From NCBI RefSeq assembly GCF_016924145.1, contig NZ_JAFFZO010000024.1, forward strand, positions 18,796-82,795: 64,000 nt of DNA, written 5' to 3'. Of the stretch, positions 61,867 through 64,000 are shown piece after piece. The translations under genes and the position numbers were made by a program. Under the pieces are notes generated by a model. That model did not search any database. It saw only the letters and a program-made list of their open reading frames with translations, and had not been told where the DNA came from. How positions within the stretch are numbered: position 1 is the stretch's first letter; every line of letters begins with the position of its first letter. Source of the stretch: Amphritea pacifica (GTDB lineage: Bacteria; Pseudomonadota; Gammaproteobacteria; Pseudomonadales; Balneatricaceae).

Positions 61867-63036
61867 ATGTTGCAACAAAGCCTGGTTTTCTCTTTTTTTC
61901 TTATCTTTACCGGGGCTGCGATACTGGCTTCTATCGCACTCTATACCCGCCAGCCCCTGCTGGTTGCATACATAGTACTGGGAGCAGCTCTGGGGCCCTA
62001 CGGTTACAGTTTCATCCAGGATACCGCGCTGTTATCGGACATATCCCATGTGGGCATCATATTTCTGCTGTTCCTGCTGGGCCTGGATATGCAACCCAGT
62101 CATCTGGTGCATATGCTTAAAAAAGCCACTCTGGTGGCGATTTTCAGTGCAGTGATATTTATGGCGATCGGCTATGGTGTCGGTGTCGCGTTCGGTTTTA
62201 CCCGTACGGAAGCGATTATTATTGGTGTGGCGCTGATGTTCTCCAGCACCATCATCGGTATTAAACTACTGCCAACCACTGTGTTGCACCACAAACATAC
62301 CGGTGAGCTGGTGGTGGGCCTTCTGCTGCTGCAGGATGTCATCGCAATTCTGGTGCTGCTGTTCCTCAACAGCGGTGATGGCGGCACCAGCCAGCTCACA
62401 ACCTTCCTTAAAACAGCGGTGGCGTTACCGCTGATTATCGGCGCTGCACTGCTGTTTGTTCGCTACATACTCTTGCCGCTGATTCAGAAGTTTGACCGTT
62501 TTCATGAATATATCTTCCTGGTGGCGATCGGCTGGTGTCTCGGGCTGGCCGAACTGGCCCATGCGGTCGGACTATCCGCTGAAATTGGCGCTTTTATCGC
62601 TGGCGTCAGCCTTGCAACCAGTCCAATTTCTCAGTATATCGCCACCAGTTTGCGTCCGTTGCGCGATTTTTTCCTGATTCTGTTCTTCTTCTCTATCGGT
62701 GCCAGCTTTAATCTGGGACTGCTTGGGCAGATTATTATCCCGGCTCTGATTCTCGCGGCGCTGGTGCTGGTTATCAAACCCATCGTGTTTCGTTTTCTAC
62801 TGCAAAGCATCAGCGAAAGTAACAAGCTTGCCTGGGAGGTCGGCTTCCGTCTGGGACAGATCAGTGAATTCTCACTGCTGATTGCCTATATGGCCACCAG
62901 CGCCACATTGATCGGACAGGAAGCCTCCCACGTTATACAGGCAACCGCCATCCTGACCTTCCTGCTGTCGACCTATATCGTTATCTTTAACTTCCCCAAC
63001 CCGATTGCGGTATCGGATAAGCTGCGAAGAGACTAA
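61867..63036 (+). CDS. CPA2 cation:proton antiporter, membrane domain only
   Basis: A 389-residue Kef/CPA2-type antiporter with about 11-12 helices (LFLLGLDMQPSHL, SSTIIGIKLLPTTVLHHKHTGELVVGLLLLQDVIAIL, and ISEFSLLIAYMATSATLI are typical). KefB/KefC and YbaL carry a C-terminal RCK/TrkA-N domain; here the protein ends with the membrane part, so it is either an NapA-like form without the regulator or has a separate regulator gene. It might exchange Na+ or K+ for H+. Last backbone gene before the cassette region. Confidence 0.9.
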   Translation: MLQQSLVFSFFLIFTGAAILASIALYTRQPLLVAYIVLGAALGPYGYSFIQDTALLSDISHVGIIFLLFLLGLDMQPSHLVHMLKKATLVAIFSAVIFMAIGYGVGVAFGFTRTEAIIIGVALMFSSTIIGIKLLPTTVLHHKHTGELVVGLLLLQDVIAILVLLFLNSGDGGTSQLTTFLKTAVALPLIIGAALLFVRYILLPLIQKFDRFHEYIFLVAIGWCLGLAELAHAVGLSAEIGAFIAGVSLATSPISQYIATSLRPLRDFFLILFFFSIGASFNLGLLGQIIIPALILAALVLVIKPIVFRFLLQSISESNKLAWEVGFRLGQISEFSLLIAYMATSATLIGQEASHVIQATAILTFLLSTYIVIFNFPNPIAVSDKLRRD

Positions 63037-63461
63037 ATTTCTAAATGGCTGCAAATAACAGGTGGGAGCGGCACCAGCTTCCCCCTTCGGCTACCCCGCC
63101 GCGATCAATTCTGTCAAGGTTCACACATTACTGCCGCCCCCACCCTTTTTTATGATTCAATCAGAAAGCAAAAACTGTGCATTCATCCAGTTTATTTAAT
63201 ATTCACTTAGCGCTATGCTCGTTTTGTCACTATCGCGATGCGCGTTTTTCTACCAACATTTTTTAAAAAACGCATAGAAACAAAGGAACAGGTTAACCGG
63301 TGAGGTGAGATAACAGGCTGGCACCGGAACAGATATGAGCATGCTCAGTTTTATCCGCAGGGAGGTGGTTTTTTCAATGAAATTCTCAGTTAATTCTTTA
63401 AGTTACCTCTCTTTTCTTAAGAAAAGTCTGGTGTGTATATGCGCACGCCTGCTATTAAAAT
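63037..63461. other. non-coding, hairpin-rich junction region
   Basis: About 425 bases between the antiporter stop and the cassette core box. No supported gene. It contains a REP-like or terminator-like long inverted repeat (63061-63144), a second hairpin GCGTTTTT / AAAAACGC (63242-63273), a 16-bp perfect palindrome CTTTTCTTAAGAAAAG (63411-63426) and a short open frame starting 63377. No integron integrase gene and no attC is visible in this stretch. Confidence 0.6.
63061..63151 (+). repeat. long inverted repeat, REP-like / terminator-like
   Basis: GGTGGGAGCGGCA (63061-63073) can pair with TGCCGCCCCCACC (63132-63144), 13 bp with one mismatch, over a 58-base loop, followed by CTTTTTT. The opening GTGGGAGCGGC and the later GCCGCGATC resemble Pseudomonas-type REP elements (from memory), interrupted in the middle. 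It may be the antiporter's terminator, a REP remnant, or both. Confidence 0.5.
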
Positions 63462-63468
63462 GTTATAC
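63462..63468 (+). other. cassette left core box (R'-type, GTTATAC)
   Basis: GTTATAC fits the integron core-site pattern GTTRRRY in six of seven bases and is the exact reverse complement of the R'' box GTATAAC at 63805-63811. In a cassette the recombination point lies between the G and TT, giving a left boundary at 63462/63463. The bases before it do not form an attC or a recognisable attI. Confidence 0.7.
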
Positions 63469-63875
63469 GAGCACAAGAAAATGTCCGTGAGAAAGCTTCT
63501 AGAACCAATATGGCCTTGGATCGCTATATCAGTCATCACGCTTGTAGCGAGCTTTATATTTCACAAGCTAGGCTGTAAAGAACTCAGTTTTGATCGTGGA
63601 GGCGCGCTAGTTTGTCTTTACGGAGTTATTCTTGGCTTCATTTACGCAAAATTCGGCCCCGTCTCCGGCGCGTTTTCTGAAGTCATCGTCAAACCAAACG
63701 GAGAGCAAGTGATTTATATTCCTGGTGAAGAATTTAAAAAACATCTATATGCAGGCTTCGCATTGTCGGGAATAGGAACGCTTATCTGGGCATTTGGGGC
63801 ATCCGTATAACAATGCGCTCAAGTCGCTCACTTCGTTTGCTGGGACGGGCTAAAGCCCGCCCCTTAGCTTAATCG
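63463..63875 (+). mobile_element. integron gene cassette (single, interrupted at its right end)
   Basis: The unit has the compact plan of an integron cassette: core box, only 12 bases of leader, one gene filling the unit, and an attC beginning at the stop codon. A+T content is visibly higher than in neighbouring genes (judged by eye). Its length would be about 413 bases. The right core box is split by an intron. No integrase (intI) gene exists to the left within 64 kb, so this could be a CALIN-type element, a secondary-site insertion, or the start of an array continuing right. Confidence 0.72.
63481..63810 (+). CDS. cassette-encoded small membrane protein, unknown
   Basis: A 109-residue protein I do not recognise. 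From ATG 63481 it has three hydrophobic segments: about 11-28 (WIAISVITLVASFIF), 40-58 (GALVCLYGVILGFIYAKF) and 90-106 (AGFALSGIGTLIWAFGA), with a polar loop (SEVIVKPNGEQVIYIPGEEFKK) between the last two. The start is chosen because it follows the core box directly, as cassette genes do, with AAGAAA as a weak ribosome site. An upstream in-frame GTG at 63433 would run across the recombination site. Membrane proteins of unknown role are common in cassettes. Confidence 0.72.
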   Translation: MSVRKLLEPIWPWIAISVITLVASFIFHKLGCKELSFDRGGALVCLYGVILGFIYAKFGPVSGAFSEVIVKPNGEQVIYIPGEEFKKHLYAGFALSGIGTLIWAFGASV

Positions 63876-63876
63876 T
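63805..63876 (+). other. attC recombination site (right core box interrupted)
   Basis: Elements in order: R'' GTATAAC (63805-63811, overlapping the stop codon); L''-like GCTCAAG (63817-63823); a central imperfect stem with CGGGCT / AGCCCG (63846-63859); L'-like CTTAGC (63863-63868); then TTAATCGT. GCTCAAG and CTTAGC pair with one unpaired extra base, the extrahelical base that orients attC recombination. The right box begins GT (63875-63876) and then the intron starts; its remaining bases should be TATAC on the far side. The left part resembles attC sites of marine gammaproteobacteria. Confidence 0.78.
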
Positions 63877-64000
63877 GTGTGCCAGGCATGGCACTTAACT
63901 AGCGAGGTGAAAGTCCTCGTACCAGGTATTCGCAGAGCCGAAGGTTAGCCAAAGGGCAAGGTTAGTCCCGCGAGGGGCTGGCTGGAGGAAGCCCAAGGCA
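63877..64000 (+). mobile_element. group II intron, 5' end (runs off the window)
   Basis: The sequence starts GTGTGCCAGGCATGGC, matching the group II 5' consensus GUGYG and the opening helix of domain I. Further domain I landmarks follow: GGTGAAAGTCC (63905-63915), GAAGGTTAGCC, and GGAGGAAGCCCAAGGCA at the edge. Only about 124 bases are visible; the reverse-transcriptase/maturase ORF and the catalytic domain V would be beyond the window. It cuts the attC core box after GT. A stem-loop followed by the insertion point is what class C (IIC) introns use, and a subgroup, IIC-attC, is known to target attC sites. The alternative start at 63875 cannot be excluded. Confidence 0.8.

Noticed and set aside
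63037-63461. a second attC or an attI before the cassette
   Set aside because: TAACAGGC at about 63312 could mimic an R'' start, but no matching arms or central stem within attC length were found.

Overview
The window is a stretch of chromosome from a marine-type gammaproteobacterium, probably an Oceanospirillales-like relative of Amphritea, Neptunomonas or Marinobacterium (an inference from gene content and gene order; no genus marker was tested). It carries a complete Na+-translocating NADH:quinone reductase operon and an NhaB Na+/H+ antiporter, which points to a sodium-based energy economy. From memory, the order from rluC to psrA follows the Pseudomonas aeruginosa block around PA2975-PA3006 closely, so most of the window is conserved backbone.

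Layout. 1-5100: the end of a KfrA-like coiled-coil gene, rluC, and divergently rne with a long leader. 5170-12320 (minus strand): murB, a low-molecular-weight phosphatase, then kdsB, a YcaR-like protein, lpxK, exbD/exbB-like genes and comEC, an envelope and LPS-precursor block. 12400-16850: a DUF2062 protein, lolD/lolC, and a pilZ - Tus-family - small membrane protein operon. 16890-25570 (minus): sthA, nqrM, apbE and nqrFEDCBA. 25890-31800: a long-form GAPDH, then mfd and a CsiV-like gene. 31870-38090: DUF2750, an MscS channel, nagZ, an L,D-transpeptidase, psrA-like, sohB, SCP2 and nudC. 38330-44800: nhaB, dnaQ, rnhA, a yafS-like methyltransferase, gloB, an mltD-like lytic transglycosylase and a small membrane protein. 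44880-50460: yejABEF-type peptide ABC transporter. 50470-54080: a lipoprotein and a non-backbone three-gene unit (GT2 glycosyltransferase, membrane-anchored diiron ferritin-like protein, GT-B glycosyltransferase). 54420-60260: ppiD, tRNA-Asp, hupB, lon and nfuA. 60460-63036: a MATE exporter and a CPA2 antiporter.

The right end changes character. After the antiporter come about 425 bp of non-coding, hairpin-rich DNA, then what looks like one integron gene cassette: an R' core box (GTTATAC), a 109-residue membrane-protein gene beginning 12 bases later, and an attC-type recombination site overlapping its stop codon. The second R' box of that attC is cut after GT by the 5' end of a group II intron, which runs off the window. 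No integron integrase is visible in the window, so this is either an integrase-less cassette cluster, the edge of a larger array, or a cassette at a secondary site.

Functionally the backbone joins cell-envelope building (murB, kdsB, lpxK, lolCD, nagZ, mltD, csiV), nucleic-acid maintenance (rne, mfd, dnaQ, rnhA, hupB, a Tus homologue), sodium energetics (nqr, nhaB) and protein quality control (lon, ppiD, sohB). The two regions most worth follow-up are the cassette/intron junction at the right edge and the glycosyltransferase/diiron cluster at 51-54 kb.
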